Source of the DNA: Ypsolopha sequella
Lineage: Eukaryota > Arthropoda > Insecta > Lepidoptera > Ypsolophidae
DNA: 64,000 nucleotides
Assembly (NCBI GenBank): GCA_934047225.1
Contig: OW204012.1
Span: 14,322,001 to 14,386,000 of the forward strand
Direction: 5' to 3'
In this document: in pieces, positions 11,995 through 23,047 of the stretch
Layout: each line of letters begins with the position of its first letter
How positions within the stretch are numbered: the first letter of the stretch is position 1
Made by a program: the position numbers and the translations under genes
The notes under the pieces: model-generated
Database searches by the model: none
The model's input: the letters and a program-made list of their open reading frames with translations, nothing else
What the model was told of the DNA's origin: nothing

Positions 11995-12579
11995 CTCGAT
12001 GCGGAAAAAGTCGCAGTGTAAGAGGGACGGACTCCGGAAGAACAGCGAAATTACAGTTCTAAATTAATATAAAATTAACTAAAAATACTGGCAAGTACAT
12101 ATAATAAAATATTATTAAGGCCAGCGTGTAATTCCTATTTGTCACAACTATGAGAAAAGTGTCGATAAAGACCTCATTTCAATAGTTATTTCTTCAATCG
12201 GAAACTAGGAAAATGTACCAAAATTAATATACTTATTTATAAAACCGATGGCCTCTTCTGATAAGCAGGTAAACTATTTCAACCAGTGTTACCTCAGTGT
12301 CAGAGTCATAAATTGTACATGCTTGCAGCCAACCAGTTCATTCAACTGATTTTATCATACTTCATTCAAATACACTGTCATCATAAAATTATCAATGCTT
12401 TTTCTTTTTGTATGATGAAAGGGGGAATTATCTTAATTAAGAACTCTTAGAATTGGCTCTTGCATCACGCGGTGTTTTTCTTATTATTATTATATATATT
12501 CTTTTTTTTTTTGTTTGTCAACGTCATAATAAAATTCTACCTCTCCCCACTGCTGTTCAGTATAAATTTTCCCCACAAC

Positions 12580-12632
12580 ACTTGTTGGCTGGAAGAAACC
12601 TCCTGTAAAGGTAAGCCCGCTTTTATGTATTA

Positions 12633-12680
<48 letters not shown>

Positions 12681-12720
12681 TTGTTGTCTTAGTTTATGTT
12701 TCTGTGTACAATAAAGGATA
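12580..12720 (+). repeat. Retroposon 3'-end type repeat with (AT)n inside
   Basis: TTGGCTGGAAGAAA ... GTGTACAATAAAGG is the end of a dispersed family also seen at 13510-13615. An (AT)n run occupies about 12639-12676. Confidence 0.5.
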
Positions 12721-12769
12721 TAAAATATGAATGATTCGGTATTTGTTAACAAAATAAAGATTCTACTTA

Positions 12770-13205
12770 AAAATTAACAATGCAAAACGAAAGGTTTACT
12801 TAAGGCGATTACTGTCGCCAAATTAGCAGCTCGATGTTTGTCGGTACAAATATCGACGGAAACGACATTAAAATAACGTTTATATAACATAGCGGCAATG
12901 CATAGTGGCTGTTGCGACGCTCGCTGCGTCCTTGATAGGGCGAAATAGGAGAAAATAATACTTTTCACATGGACGTAATTGTTTGATTGAATAATCCTAT
13001 GTTATCTTTATAGCTATCAAGTTTATATATATTTATCAAAGCATAAATGTATTAAATAGGCTAAGAGTGGTTTGAAAAAGAAAAATGTTGCCTGTTGTCT
13101 TAGTGTTGATAATTCATAATACATTTTTTCAATATTTTTGGTTGCACTATAAACTAGGAGTAAGCTTTGGAAGTACCTATTTGACTATACTAAGCCCCTT
13201 AAGTA
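12770..13205 (+). repeat. Dispersed ~440-bp repeat, copy 1
   Basis: Shares most of its length with 47005-47490, and the first half with 46075-46230. Landmarks are GCCAAATTAGCAGCTCGAT, GCATAGTGGCTGTT-CGACGCTCGCTGCG, GATTGAATAATC and AAAAAGAAAAATGTTGC. It has no coding potential, and no inverted ends were identified. Confidence 0.6.
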
Positions 13206-13504
13206 AGTAATCTATATACATATTTATTTTATTTGTTTGTACCACATACATTAAAACACATTCAATCAATCATTATAGATTAGTATGTATTTTGACATGT
13301 AGATAATTTAATATTTAGGTAACATAAGAAATAAGTTATTTATTATATTATAGTCACTGACTAAATTTAGCAGCGCCCTTACAGGGTCCTTGTTTGATAC
13401 TTATTATTCAAGACACCTTTTGTACAACAAGAAAGCTAAATAAATTTTTATCTTATCTATTTTCTTTACACCACCTACGCACCATCCTCTATTTTACATT
13501 ATCT

Positions 13505-13620
13505 ATCACCCAAAGGTTGTCTGGAAGAAATCTGTCAAACAATAAGACCACCCATTGTACCCTCTCTAACATATTTTATAACTTCTTTTGTTTCCGTGCA
13601 CAATAAAGAGCATGTATGTT
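13505..13620 (+). repeat. Retroposon 3'-end type repeat
   Basis: TTGTCTGGAAGAAATC, a segment reading AATAAGACCACCCATTGTAC, and GTGCACAATAAAGAG form a typical 3' tail of a non-LTR or SINE family of moths and butterflies. It is shared with 12580-12720. Confidence 0.5.
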
Positions 13621-13739
13621 ACGTTATAGATTTATCAGTAGGATATATATATATTCTTAAGCATTGTAGGCGTCCACAGGCTGCTTCAGTGCAGACAGAA
13701 CTCTTCATGCTGCTATATGTAGTCGATGAAATATACTGT

Positions 13740-14145
13740 GCTCACACACTAGGTGGTTCGGTCTCAGATTAATAAAATTCATGAAACATATACCGCGTTC
13801 ACACACAATGTGAATTGGTCTCAGATTGATAAAATTCATGAAACATATACCGCGTTCACACACAATGTGAATCGGTCTCAGATTGATAAAATTCATGAAA
13901 CATATACCGCGTTCACACACAATGTGAATCGGTCTCAGCTTGATAAAGTTCATGAAACATATACCGCGTTCGCACACAAGGTGGGTCGGTCTCAGATTGA
14001 TAAAATTCATGAACCATATACCGCGTTCGCACACAAGGTGGGTCGGTCTCAGATTGATAAAATTCATTAAACATATACCGCGTTCGCACACAAGGTGGGT
14101 CGGTCTCAGATTGTAGTTGATGAAATACCGCGTTCACACTGTGAA
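13740..14145 (+). repeat. 57-bp minisatellite, about seven units
   Basis: Tandem units of 57 bp with the core TCTCAGATTGATAAAATTCAT followed by ACATATACCGCGTTC. The first units carry AATGTGAAT at the variable site and the later ones AAGGTGGGT. Because 57 is divisible by three, frames on both strands stay open over the whole array (128 and 105 codons), giving 19-residue repeats. Neither frame has other coding support. Confidence 0.92.
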
Positions 14146-15889
14146 TCGGCCTCAGGCACCAACAGCAAAATCTAGTAAGAAAACAATCAATTACTCATAC
14201 TGAACAGAGCTAAACCCTTAAACTTTTGCATTGTCCATCGCCTATATTTTATGTAAATATTTGTGTATCCAATATATGCTTCAAACCAACTTCCAATACT
14301 TTCATTCCTCACTCACCATTATTTTATTTATTTATTTTTATTACAAGACATTTGCTACTGTTTGTTATATCATAACAGGTGAGTCAGCCATTAAAAGTTA
14401 ACTTGAAATTACTTGTTGAAAGTGTAACTGTAGGGTCCAAAAGCATAACTTCATTAACAAATACAAGGTTTACTGGTCCTCAATAAAGAATTAATCAATA
14501 CAATGGATTAAAATCCATAGCCAGAATAATAATAATAAAGAATGGTATTACCTCACTCTTCCTTGTGCATTTGGACGCACTAAGTTATGAAAATATAAAC
14601 ATATACCCATACCACCATGTCGTCTGGTCGGTTTCACATTGATTTACACATTTCTCAAAACCTTACTGTTTCCAATATTTGTATTTTTGTTTACAGCTGT
14701 AACCCTCCTTGGCAGTACTTCAACAAAACTGAAAATAATTTCCTGAAAGTAAACCCTGAAAGTATGATATTGTGCACTCCCTCTTTATTATTGAATTTCC
14801 TCGATTTCACTCTTATAATGTGCATTCAAATTCTGAAAAATTACAACTTAAAGCCAATATACTGAAAATAATCATTCTCAACTCCTTCACAGTGGTTAGT
14901 AGGAATTTCCTCCAATCAAAAACTCCATGCAGTTTTATTTTACTGACATTAAGAAAAACCTGAAAGTTATTTCCTGCAAGTGTGATCCTTGCACCATAAC
15001 TGTATATTATAAATTTCCATTTATCTTTTTCACTCTTATTTCATGTGTGTTCACATTACTTATATATTAAATTGTAGCTTCTAGTCAATATCCTTATTTG
15101 TTGTGTATCTCCAAAATTGTTTTCCAAGTAACATTATTGCATAAACTTATGGTCACTGGCTCAATTATGTCCATGCATTTATTTCACCGAAGAAAATAAA
15201 TATAATGATCAAACATTCCATGACATACAATCTCTGTATAACACTCCTTTCAAAGACACAAGCCTAGTATTACTCTATCAATAAATTGATTCAGAATAAT
15301 TTTCAGTAGGTATCACAGCATAATATCACAGCGTGAATATATTCCAGATTCCAGTCACAGATTTCCTTCAATACTCACTTGCTTAATAACTCATGTTTGT
15401 TTATTTATTTTTGTATGTGTATCTCCAAAATTGTTTTCCAAGTAACATTATTGCATAAACTTATGGTCACTGGCTAATTTTCAGTAGGTATCACAGCATA
15501 ATATCACATTTTTCAGTTTTTCTTAGATACCAGCGTTCCGTAATCTAGAGTTTAGCCTCCATTTGTTTGTTTTTCCATCATTTTCTGAACATTTTTCCAT
15601 TTCTTTCTGATGCAAATTGATAGTCCTGTAGCGGGGTCAATGACCGCTCTGGTTGTTTCACAATTTAAAGTAGATGAGGTTTAAGTACTTAATTACACTT
15701 AACTTTGTTTAAAAGTTATTGTTATCGTCTAATAGGGCTATGAAAAACTATTATTTCACTTTATGCAGCCCATTTTGATCTTGAAAACACAACTGAAAAC
15801 GTCACGCCACCATTTTACAACGCAATCTTTCTTTTTGTTTCTGAGCGGTTTTATTTGGGCTTTTAGGTATATTTATAGCACTTCTGAAT
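14146..15889. repeat. Non-coding with local segmental duplications
   Basis: A block of about 63 bp at 15102-15170 (GTGTATCTCCAAAATTGTTT onward) recurs at 15415-15477. The 33-bp TTTTCAGTAGGTATCACAGC block at 15299-15330 recurs at 15477-15508, directly attached to the first. The second locus is therefore a rearranged joint of two nearby segments. No gene is supported. Confidence 0.6.
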
Positions 15890-16172
15890 TGATAATTTTC
15901 TCTAATGATATACTATAAATAAGACAGATGGATAAGATATTTTGATATAGTTTTATTGGGGACACTATCACCTCTTAACAGAGTCTTACAATAATACCGC
16001 CAAAACTGCCAATTTTTTTTTTTTTTTTTTTTGATGGTTTGTTCGGCCTGGATGCTAGTCCTTTTGGCCAGATCTTTCTAATTTGTATATTTAATTTTGT
16101 ACATATTTGAAAGAAACTGTTTCTTTTCCTTTCTATTTAGTTTCTAGATCTTCTTTATTTATTTCTCATTAA

Positions 16173-19100
16173 TTAAATTTCACTGTCAGTCGAAACTATA
16201 AAATCATACAAGGCAGGGAATAGTTCTTCTTTTGACAGAAGTTCATTGACCTGGCGGGGGACTTCATCATCTTCTAAAACGTCTTGTATTCTTGTTATCA
16301 AAGTTAATCTTTGGATACCAAATGATGGGCAATTTTGTAATATGTGAATAAGATCAGCATTGTCTTGACCACAGTGCTTGCAGTTTGAATTCGTGATAAT
16401 TTTAAATCTGTATAAGAGTGCGGGTGTTCGGCAATGTCCAAATCGCATTCTGCATATTGTTGTTACAAATCGTCTGTCCACTTCGGTAAGTTTGTTGTAC
16501 CATGGCTTTGCTGGAATTGACTTCTGTATAGATCCATACCATGCTCCAGCTTTTTCTAATGTTATAATTCTCATTTCTTCCCATAACCTCTTTGAGATGT
16601 CTTTCACATTAGCATAATAGTCCTGATAGGGAACCAAAGCATCGGAAGCCTCTTCTTCGTTGATACCCGCGTAAGCCACTTTATCAACTATTTCATTTCC
16701 AGAAATACCTTTATGAGAGGGAACCCACAAAAATTCTATAGTCTTTTTACTTATCATTAAATTAATAGTACTTTTTATCTTGAATATCAAGTAGTTACAA
16801 CTTTTCATATTATTATTACTTAAACTAGTGAGTACACTTAAACTGTCGCTTATTATTATTATCTTATCATTCTCTACATTCTTTATGTACTCTAAAGCCT
16901 TTAGAATAGCATATGCTTCAGCTGAAAATATACTGAAAAATGGATCAACTTTATAGCTTTTAGATATGTTACATTGAGGATCGTAAAAGGCAGATCTAAC
17001 AATGTTGTCATGTTTACTACCATCTGTATAAACTCTGTAATATCCATGCTTCTTTCCAATAATTCTAAGAAAATCATATTTATTCTCCATTCGAGTGACC
17101 TGTACTGTAGTTTTATATAGATTGTCTTGTATTGAGTAATTATAACATGGAAATTTATCACTTTTATAAATATTTTCATATTTATGAGAACAAAAATTCA
17201 TGAACCGTAATATAGGAAGAGGATGATTCGAAACCAATTCATGAGCAGAAAAATACTCAGTTTCAGGTATATTACAACTGACGGGTTTAATTTTTTCTAA
17301 AACGACACCATTATTAATACTAAAGTTTTTGATACAGAATCTTGAGGCAAACTCAAATCTACGTATACTTAATGGTGGGATACCAGCTTCTACTTCCATA
17401 GCGTTTATTGGGGTAGTTCGCATGGCTCCAGTAATAATCCTTAATGCTTTATTTTGAATAATATCCAATTTCTTAAGATCAGAATTACTTGCAATCATGT
17501 AGCCTAAAAGACTATAGTCAAAGTGACTCCTGACAATACTTTTGTATAACATACCCAAAATTTTTGGGTCTGCTCCCCATGAAAGGCCTGCTAAAGATTT
17601 TAATATATTTAAACTTTTATTGGTGTTTGAAATAATATAGTCTATATGTTTTCTAAAGGACAAGCTTGTATCGAGTATGACACCTAAAAATTTCTTTGAC
17701 TTTACTATAGGTATGATGTCATTACCATATAGTATTGTGCTGCTACTTGATTCACTGGTATTTAAATGGTTGAATATCATTGCAGCACTTTTTTGTGCAC
17801 TAATATTCAATTGTAAAATATTCCTGTAATAGTGATGCAAGTTTTTTAAAACGGTATTAATTTTATTACTTGCTATGTTTATGTTTTGGTTTCTGCAATA
17901 GAGTACTAAATCATCTGCAAACTGTAATATAGTAACATCATTATCATTAACATATTTACAGATCTGTGAGACATAAATGTTATAAATAAGCGGTGAAATA
18001 CAAGCACCTTGCATTGTTCCTTTATACACATATTTTGGTCCATGTAAGATATTATTGTATTTAACATATAGAATCCTTTCATACAGGAAATTAAAAATCC
18101 ATTTATTTACATTTCCAGGAACACCGATATCATACAGGATCTTAGCCAATGTTGCGGGGTCCACATTGTCAAATGCTCCTTGTACATCTAAGAAGACACA
18201 AATAGTGTTTGAACGACTGAGCAGTGAATTCTTTAAATCAGAAATTAGAGAAGCGAAGCTATCTGCAGCGCTTCTACCCTTTCGAAATCCAAATTGACTT
18301 GGAGGTAAGATAGAATTACTTTCAACAAAATGGTCTAATCTGGTTTTTATCATGTTTTCAAAAATTTTACCTATGCATGATGATAAAGAAATGGGTCTAT
18401 AAGACTCGGCATTGTCATGTGGTTTATTAGGCTTTAAAATTGGTACTATGCATTGTGTTTTCCAGCTAATTGGTATTTCCTGATTTTTCCATAACTCATT
18501 AAAGATCTTAAGTAACAATTTCTGACTATTTAAATGTAAGTTTTTAATTAAAATATATGGTAAATCGTCAAGTCCTGGTGTGGTGTCTCGTCTAGATGAC
18601 AATGAGAATTTAAATTCGTCCAAAGAAAATGGTTCAGACAAATAGTTATTATTATCATTACTTTGCTGTTGAAAATAGGAATTTAACAAATTAAAATCTA
18701 CATTTTTTCCAGGTGCTGTGTCAGGCGCCAATCTGTCCAAGAATGAAGGAATCCATTCATCGTTTTTAGTTTTTTTGCGAGATCCTAATCTTTTAAAAAT
18801 TCTAATAAAATTCCATATATTACTTATGGGTGTGGTTCTGCTAAAAGTCTTACATAAATTTCTCCAACTATTAGTTTTTTGTTCACTGAGAAATTTCTTT
18901 TTAGTAGCGTCTATCTTTTTGTATTCAATGTAGTTAGACATTGTAGGATTTTTTCTGTATTCATTAAGGGCATTTTTGCTCTTCATTACCATATCTAGAC
19001 ATTCATCAGTCCACCAAGGGACAGGTTGTCTATTCGTTGTATGTAAATTGTTGCTAGGAATTTTACTTTTAGGAATACACTTTTCTTTTAATAAAGATAA

Positions 19101-19940
19101 ATTCGCACAATATTCATCAAATGATTTCAATGGATTGTTTGTGTCAACACAGAAGTTTTTAGCTAGAGTCTCAGAGAGAGATCTGTAGTCATGCCAGTTA
19201 GCTTTGTTATATAAAAAGCGTCTACTGTTATTATAATTATTAGAGTATTTATAAGGTGAAATTTGAATATTAATTAATATTGGCATATGATAGCTGCCCA
19301 TAGGATCATCTATCACTTGCCATTCACATAGAGGGGTAATTTGAGGACTTGCGTAACTTATGTCGATAGCTGATTCTCTTTTATTTGGGGGTGGATTAGT
19401 GGTAGGTGATCCTGTATTTAATAGGCAAAAATCACTGTCATCGAAAAGGTTAAATACGTTGTTGCCTCTAGAGTCTGTTTTATGACACCCAAAAGCTACA
19501 TGATGGGCGTTAAAATCGCCACAGACTAAAGCTGGTCTAGGAAAATTTTCTATAATGTTTCTCAATTGATTGGTGTTGAATCTACCCTTCCTCGGTGGAC
19601 AATAAACACAAAGTAAATTAATAATACCTGCATCTGTATGTAGAGATAAACCTACCGTTTGAATTTTTTCGTAGAACCTTGTTTCAATTAAATTGTATTT
19701 AAAATTATTTTTTATATAAATACCTACTCCACCATGTTCATTTTTGGCATCTTTATGAAGAAAACTATAGTTAGAAATATTATAAGAATTAAAATATTTA
19801 TCTTTACAAAATGTTTCATTTAATAGACAAATGTCTACATCATGGTCTTGAAGAAAATTAATTAATAGAGCCTTTTTTGGTTTTAAACTTTGTATGTTAA
19901 ATTGCATAATTGTCAAATAATTTTTGGGTGTACAAGCCAT
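16173..19940 (-). CDS. ORF2: endonuclease, reverse transcriptase, RNase H
   Basis: 1255 codons, uninterrupted. An APE-type endonuclease occupies about residues 1-230 (QFNIQSL, LLNETF, GGVGIYIKN, YCPPRKG, CGDFNAHH, SAIDISY, SYHMPI). The reverse transcriptase lies about 430-740: PILKPNKPHDNAESYRPISL, QFGFRKGRSAADS, FLDVQGAFDNVD, GACISPLIYNIY, the catalytic FADDLVLYC, and FLGVILD. RNase H is about 950-1090, with YTDGSK (Asp), FSAEAYAIL (Glu), ISDSLSVL (Asp) and WVPSHKGISGNE. A C-terminal CCHC motif (CKHC-x8-H-x4-C) follows near 1190. It starts two bases after the ORF1 stop (TAGTAATG), an arrangement that suits reinitiation. It would nick its target and copy the element RNA in place (target-primed reverse transcription). 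Catalytic residues look intact. Confidence 0.95.
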   Translation of the reverse strand: MACTPKNYLTIMQFNIQSLKPKKALLINFLQDHDVDICLLNETFCKDKYFNSYNISNYSFLHKDAKNEHGGVGIYIKNNFKYNLIETRFYEKIQTVGLSLHTDAGIINLLCVYCPPRKGRFNTNQLRNIIENFPRPALVCGDFNAHHVAFGCHKTDSRGNNVFNLFDDSDFCLLNTGSPTTNPPPNKRESAIDISYASPQITPLCEWQVIDDPMGSYHMPILINIQISPYKYSNNYNNSRRFLYNKANWHDYRSLSETLAKNFCVDTNNPLKSFDEYCANLSLLKEKCIPKSKIPSNNLHTTNRQPVPWWTDECLDMVMKSKNALNEYRKNPTMSNYIEYKKIDATKKKFLSEQKTNSWRNLCKTFSRTTPISNIWNFIRIFKRLGSRKKTKNDEWIPSFLDRLAPDTAPGKNVDFNLLNSYFQQQSNDNNNYLSEPFSLDEFKFSLSSRRDTTPGLDDLPYILIKNLHLNSQKLLLKIFNELWKNQEIPISWKTQCIVPILKPNKPHDNAESYRPISLSSCIGKIFENMIKTRLDHFVESNSILPPSQFGFRKGRSAADSFASLISDLKNSLLSRSNTICVFLDVQGAFDNVDPATLAKILYDIGVPGNVNKWIFNFLYERILYVKYNNILHGPKYVYKGTMQGACISPLIYNIYVSQICKYVNDNDVTILQFADDLVLYCRNQNINIASNKINTVLKNLHHYYRNILQLNISAQKSAAMIFNHLNTSESSSSTILYGNDIIPIVKSKKFLGVILDTSLSFRKHIDYIISNTNKSLNILKSLAGLSWGADPKILGMLYKSIVRSHFDYSLLGYMIASNSDLKKLDIIQNKALRIITGAMRTTPINAMEVEAGIPPLSIRRFEFASRFCIKNFSINNGVVLEKIKPVSCNIPETEYFSAHELVSNHPLPILRFMNFCSHKYENIYKSDKFPCYNYSIQDNLYKTTVQVTRMENKYDFLRIIGKKHGYYRVYTDGSKHDNIVRSAFYDPQCNISKSYKVDPFFSIFSAEAYAILKALEYIKNVENDKIIIISDSLSVLTSLSNNNMKSCNYLIFKIKSTINLMISKKTIEFLWVPSHKGISGNEIVDKVAYAGINEEEASDALVPYQDYYANVKDISKRLWEEMRIITLEKAGAWYGSIQKSIPAKPWYNKLTEVDRRFVTTICRMRFGHCRTPALLYRFKIITNSNCKHCGQDNADLIHILQNCPSFGIQRLTLITRIQDVLEDDEVPRQVNELLSKEELFPALYDFIVSTDSEI

Positions 19941-19942
19941 TA

Positions 19943-21079
19943 CTACTTTATATTTTTAAAACTGTTCTTAATTACATTACCAATGTGAGCTCTTGTTAGT
20001 TTATTTTCTTCTTTATTATTAGCTAATTCAAGTAGTGCAACTACTAGTGCATTAATAATTTTATCATCTTTGCCTAATTCAGTGTAATCAACATTTTTAA
20101 TCGTTTTAACTGTAGAGGGAGGAGCTGGTACATGTTTAGCTGATTTCAGTGAGGGAAATTCGATTTCATAATTTTTTAAAATTTTGGAAGAGCCAACAGT
20201 GCTTGCATATGTACTCATTAGTTTGTTTCTCTTCTCTTCAATTTTTTTTGCCTTCACTGGGCACAGCCGCGATATAGCCAGATGCGCTCCTCCACAGTTC
20301 ACACATTTAACTGCTTCAGTTTTAGAACACTCCTTATAAAAATGCTCCTCAGCACATAAAGAGCAGACCTGCTTATGTTTACAAATTCTTGAAGAATGGT
20401 TAAAGCCAAAGCATTTATAGCATTGCAATAAAGGTGGAATGTAAGGAGACACCTTAAATCTGAATTTTTCATAATATACACACTCAGGTAGAGTAGGTGA
20501 CAAAAATGTAACCGAAAGTGTCTCTAGAGGCTGTAGTTTTTGGTCGACTTTTTTGGTGAAACGTCTCACTTGAATAATTTCATACTCGCAGCTTAGTTTT
20601 TTGAAGAGATCTTCGTTAGTCACATCAGTTGGAACGTGTCTAATTACGCCTATACACTCAACAGATTTTGCCGAAATAAATGCACGGTATGAATGCTTGT
20701 TTAAGAAGTCATCATTCTTCAGAAAATTATTGGCGTCGTTGGCCAGATTAAACGTAACTGCCAATTTTGCCGCCGACACCCGCTCAATTCGATCAACTCC
20801 TTTTACATCCCTTTGCATAAGGTTGTTGAAGTAAAATGGATTTTTATTGCCAAGCTTCTGGTTAATGGTGCTTTCAATATAAACAGTGTAATTTTTACTC
20901 ACAGAGTTTTCAGGAAAGCATCTTTTATACCCCTGTTTTATGTAAGGTAAAAATTTTTCACCCCCGCCAATTTGTGTTGAATTTATTTTTTCGTTATTAG
21001 CAGTTTTCCCGCCACCTCCTCCTTCATCTTCTTCCTCCATATTAATTTTTGGCCCTGGTGGGCGTTTCATCAAACACAA
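19943..21079 (-). CDS. ORF1: nucleic-acid-binding protein with three zinc knuckles
   Basis: 378 codons, immediately upstream of ORF2. The N-terminus is acidic and Gly-rich. The centre (about 90-215) resembles the RNA-recognition-like domain of insect non-LTR ORF1 proteins (GVIRHVPTDVTNEDLF). Three cysteine knuckles lie at about 225-285: CYKCFGFNHSSRIC, CSLCAEEHFYKEC and CVNCGGAHLAISRLC. The protein is expected to coat the element RNA. The upstream region 21080-21151 would be its 5' UTR and internal promoter. There are no internal stops. Confidence 0.9.
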   Translation of the reverse strand: MCLMKRPPGPKINMEEEDEGGGGGKTANNEKINSTQIGGGEKFLPYIKQGYKRCFPENSVSKNYTVYIESTINQKLGNKNPFYFNNLMQRDVKGVDRIERVSAAKLAVTFNLANDANNFLKNDDFLNKHSYRAFISAKSVECIGVIRHVPTDVTNEDLFKKLSCEYEIIQVRRFTKKVDQKLQPLETLSVTFLSPTLPECVYYEKFRFKVSPYIPPLLQCYKCFGFNHSSRICKHKQVCSLCAEEHFYKECSKTEAVKCVNCGGAHLAISRLCPVKAKKIEEKRNKLMSTYASTVGSSKILKNYEIEFPSLKSAKHVPAPPSTVKTIKNVDYTELGKDDKIINALVVALLELANNKEENKLTRAHIGNVIKNSFKNIK

Positions 21080-21313
21080 TTCGCTGTTAATTTAGATTTA
21101 TTTAAATTTACTTTGAAAAAGCCGCCTTTCAACTTTGAGTATTCCCGCCAGCAAAACTGCCAATTGACAGCTGCGTGTTGCCAGCTGTCTCACAATGAAT
21201 ATCCCTACTTGACTATGATTATTTAAAATAACAAATACATGTAATAAAAACCTGTAATAGCTAACAGTAATAATTATTTTTTATTTCATAACACTTGAAA
21301 ATATAGTGAATAG

Positions 21314-21962
21314 ATAATGAACAGAAAATCACTTGTACTATCCCACAAATTTATTTAATACTTCCTGACCGGTTTCGCCTTTATGGCATTATCAAAGGAA
21401 TTAATATAAGATCTTAATTACACAATAAATAGTTTACATCAGCCAGTGCGATCAATGACACTAACACATTTTTGTAGTGAGGGTAATAGTTAACTTATCC
21501 GTTCTAGTAGATACCAACCGAAAAACTTTTTGCCTAAGAGTGGGGAATTTTAAATTCATGTTATGTAAATATAAAATAAAATTGTTATTGTAAATAACAA
21601 TTTTATTTTATATTTACATACAATAACAATTTTATTTTATATTTACATAAATTATTAAAATAACAATTTTATTTTATATTTACATACAATAACAATTTTA
21701 TTTTATATTTACATAACATGAATTTAAAATCCCCACTCTTAGGCAAAAAGTTTTTCGGTTGGTATCTACTAGAACGGATAAGTTAACTATTACCCTCACT
21801 ACAAAAATGTGTTAGTGTCATTGATCGCACTGGCTGATGTAAACTATTTATTGTGTAATTAAGATCTTATATTAATTCCTTTGATAATGCCATAAAGGCG
21901 AAACCGGTCAGGAAGTATTGAATAAATTTGTGGGATAGTACAAGTGATTTTCTGTTCATTAT
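21314..21962. mobile_element. Foldback element with ~275-bp arms and AT-rich tandem core
   Basis: The arms at 21314-21589 and 21687-21962 are almost perfect inverted copies, starting ATAATGAACAGAAAATCAC. The core consists of about four units of an AT-rich ~29-bp repeat (TAACAATTTTATTTTATATT plus TTACATACA) that also forms the inner ends of the arms. There is no coding capacity. Flanking TA or TAA is compatible with a TIR transposon target, but the superfamily is not clear. Confidence 0.85.
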
Positions 21963-23045
21963 GTATTCCAAGTTCCACCAAGTGCCAACAATCAACAGTG
22001 TAAACATAGTGAATAGAATAATTATCGCACGTCTGTCAACGCTGGCAGGAACTCCGAAAGTTTAAACAAAATTACAGTGACAATTTTTTTTTGTTTTTTT
22101 TTTTTAATTTAATTTTTTTTATTTTTACAATAATACATTTTATAAAATTTTACAAACTGCAAAACAGTTTGTTGGCGAAGCGCTTATATAATTCCGGGTA
22201 TTTACTTATGTCTAACTAATGTATCTACGAATACAGCAAAATCGTAATTTACAATCTACGAGTACATTTATCTACCTGTTTATACCTTGTTTATTATTTT
22301 TATTTTAACAATATACTTTTGAGTTTTGGTTTAATAGTGCTTATTTTTATTTTTTTTTATCCAGCAAGAGAGGGTAGCTGTTACATAGCTTCGGAGTCAA
22401 GTACTGTCTAGTTAATGAAGATCCACAATGCGAAGTTATCCCTGCAGATGGTGCATCGTCGATCCGGCCATGAAATTCTGTCATTTTAGTGCATTTTTAT
22501 GGTTTTTGCGTAGTTATTTGTGATTTTCGATAAAATTCTCGGAATTATGACTTTGTGTACCAGATTGCTTTAATGATGGTGTTAATTTATTTCCGAAAAA
22601 CCCCATATTAAAAATGAATTACATAATAACAATAACAAATATGTAACATATTAGAATACAGGTGATAAGGTAAAAAAATTGTGAGATATTGGAGAAAAAG
22701 TGTAAGAAATACACATAACAATAAAATTTGACACAGCCGGACTGTAGCGGACCTATGCTGGCGCCATCTGTAATTAGCTTTTCCTGTGGATCCCCATTGT
22801 CGCACTTAACTCCCACGCATCGCCGCAGCGATGACGTGTGCAACGGGTTGCAAAGAGTTATTATAATATAGAGTGTAGTCATCAGATTCAACAGAATAAA
22901 CACGCTCAGCTATCGTGGGTAAATCGAGTAGTTAAACAGAATAAACCAAATAAGCCCACACGGACCTCGTGACCGACTATTGAAATTGGTCTAACCACCA
23001 CCAACCACGATAGTAAAGGGCTTTCCAATAGGGACGGGTCGATGT
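21963..23045. other. Non-coding, poly-T and AT-rich
   Basis: A poly-T/A-rich tract at 22085-22140 may be the tail of a degraded minus-strand retroposon. Nothing else is assignable. The 94- and 65-codon frames here carry no motifs. Confidence 0.35.
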
Positions 23046-23047
23046 TA

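Larger units (their letters stand above)
16015..21151 (-). mobile_element. Near full-length RNase H-bearing non-LTR retrotransposon (I-group type)
   Basis: A minus-strand element ending in a run of about 20 T (its A tail) at 16013-16032, with a long 5' part reaching 21151. Both sides carry the direct repeat CAAAACTGCCAATT (16001-16014 and 21152-21165). It has an ORF1 with three CCHC knuckles and an ORF2 with endonuclease, reverse transcriptase and RNase H. Such a domain set is known from the I, LOA and related groups. Both frames are open, so this is a fairly recent insertion. Whether the 5' end is complete cannot be told without other copies. Confidence 0.88.
15890..21268 (+). repeat. TG...CA repeat, second copy, interrupted by a retrotransposon
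   Basis: 15890-16014 and 21153-21268 together rebuild the repeat seen intact at 8796-9023. The break is at CAAAACTGCCAATT, which is duplicated on the two sides. Confidence 0.85.

Noticed and set aside
13705..14091. 128-codon minus-strand and 105-codon plus-strand frames with 19-residue repeats
   Set aside because: They arise because the 57-bp tandem unit is a multiple of three and lacks stops; both strands are open equally, and there is no start context, splice signal or domain.
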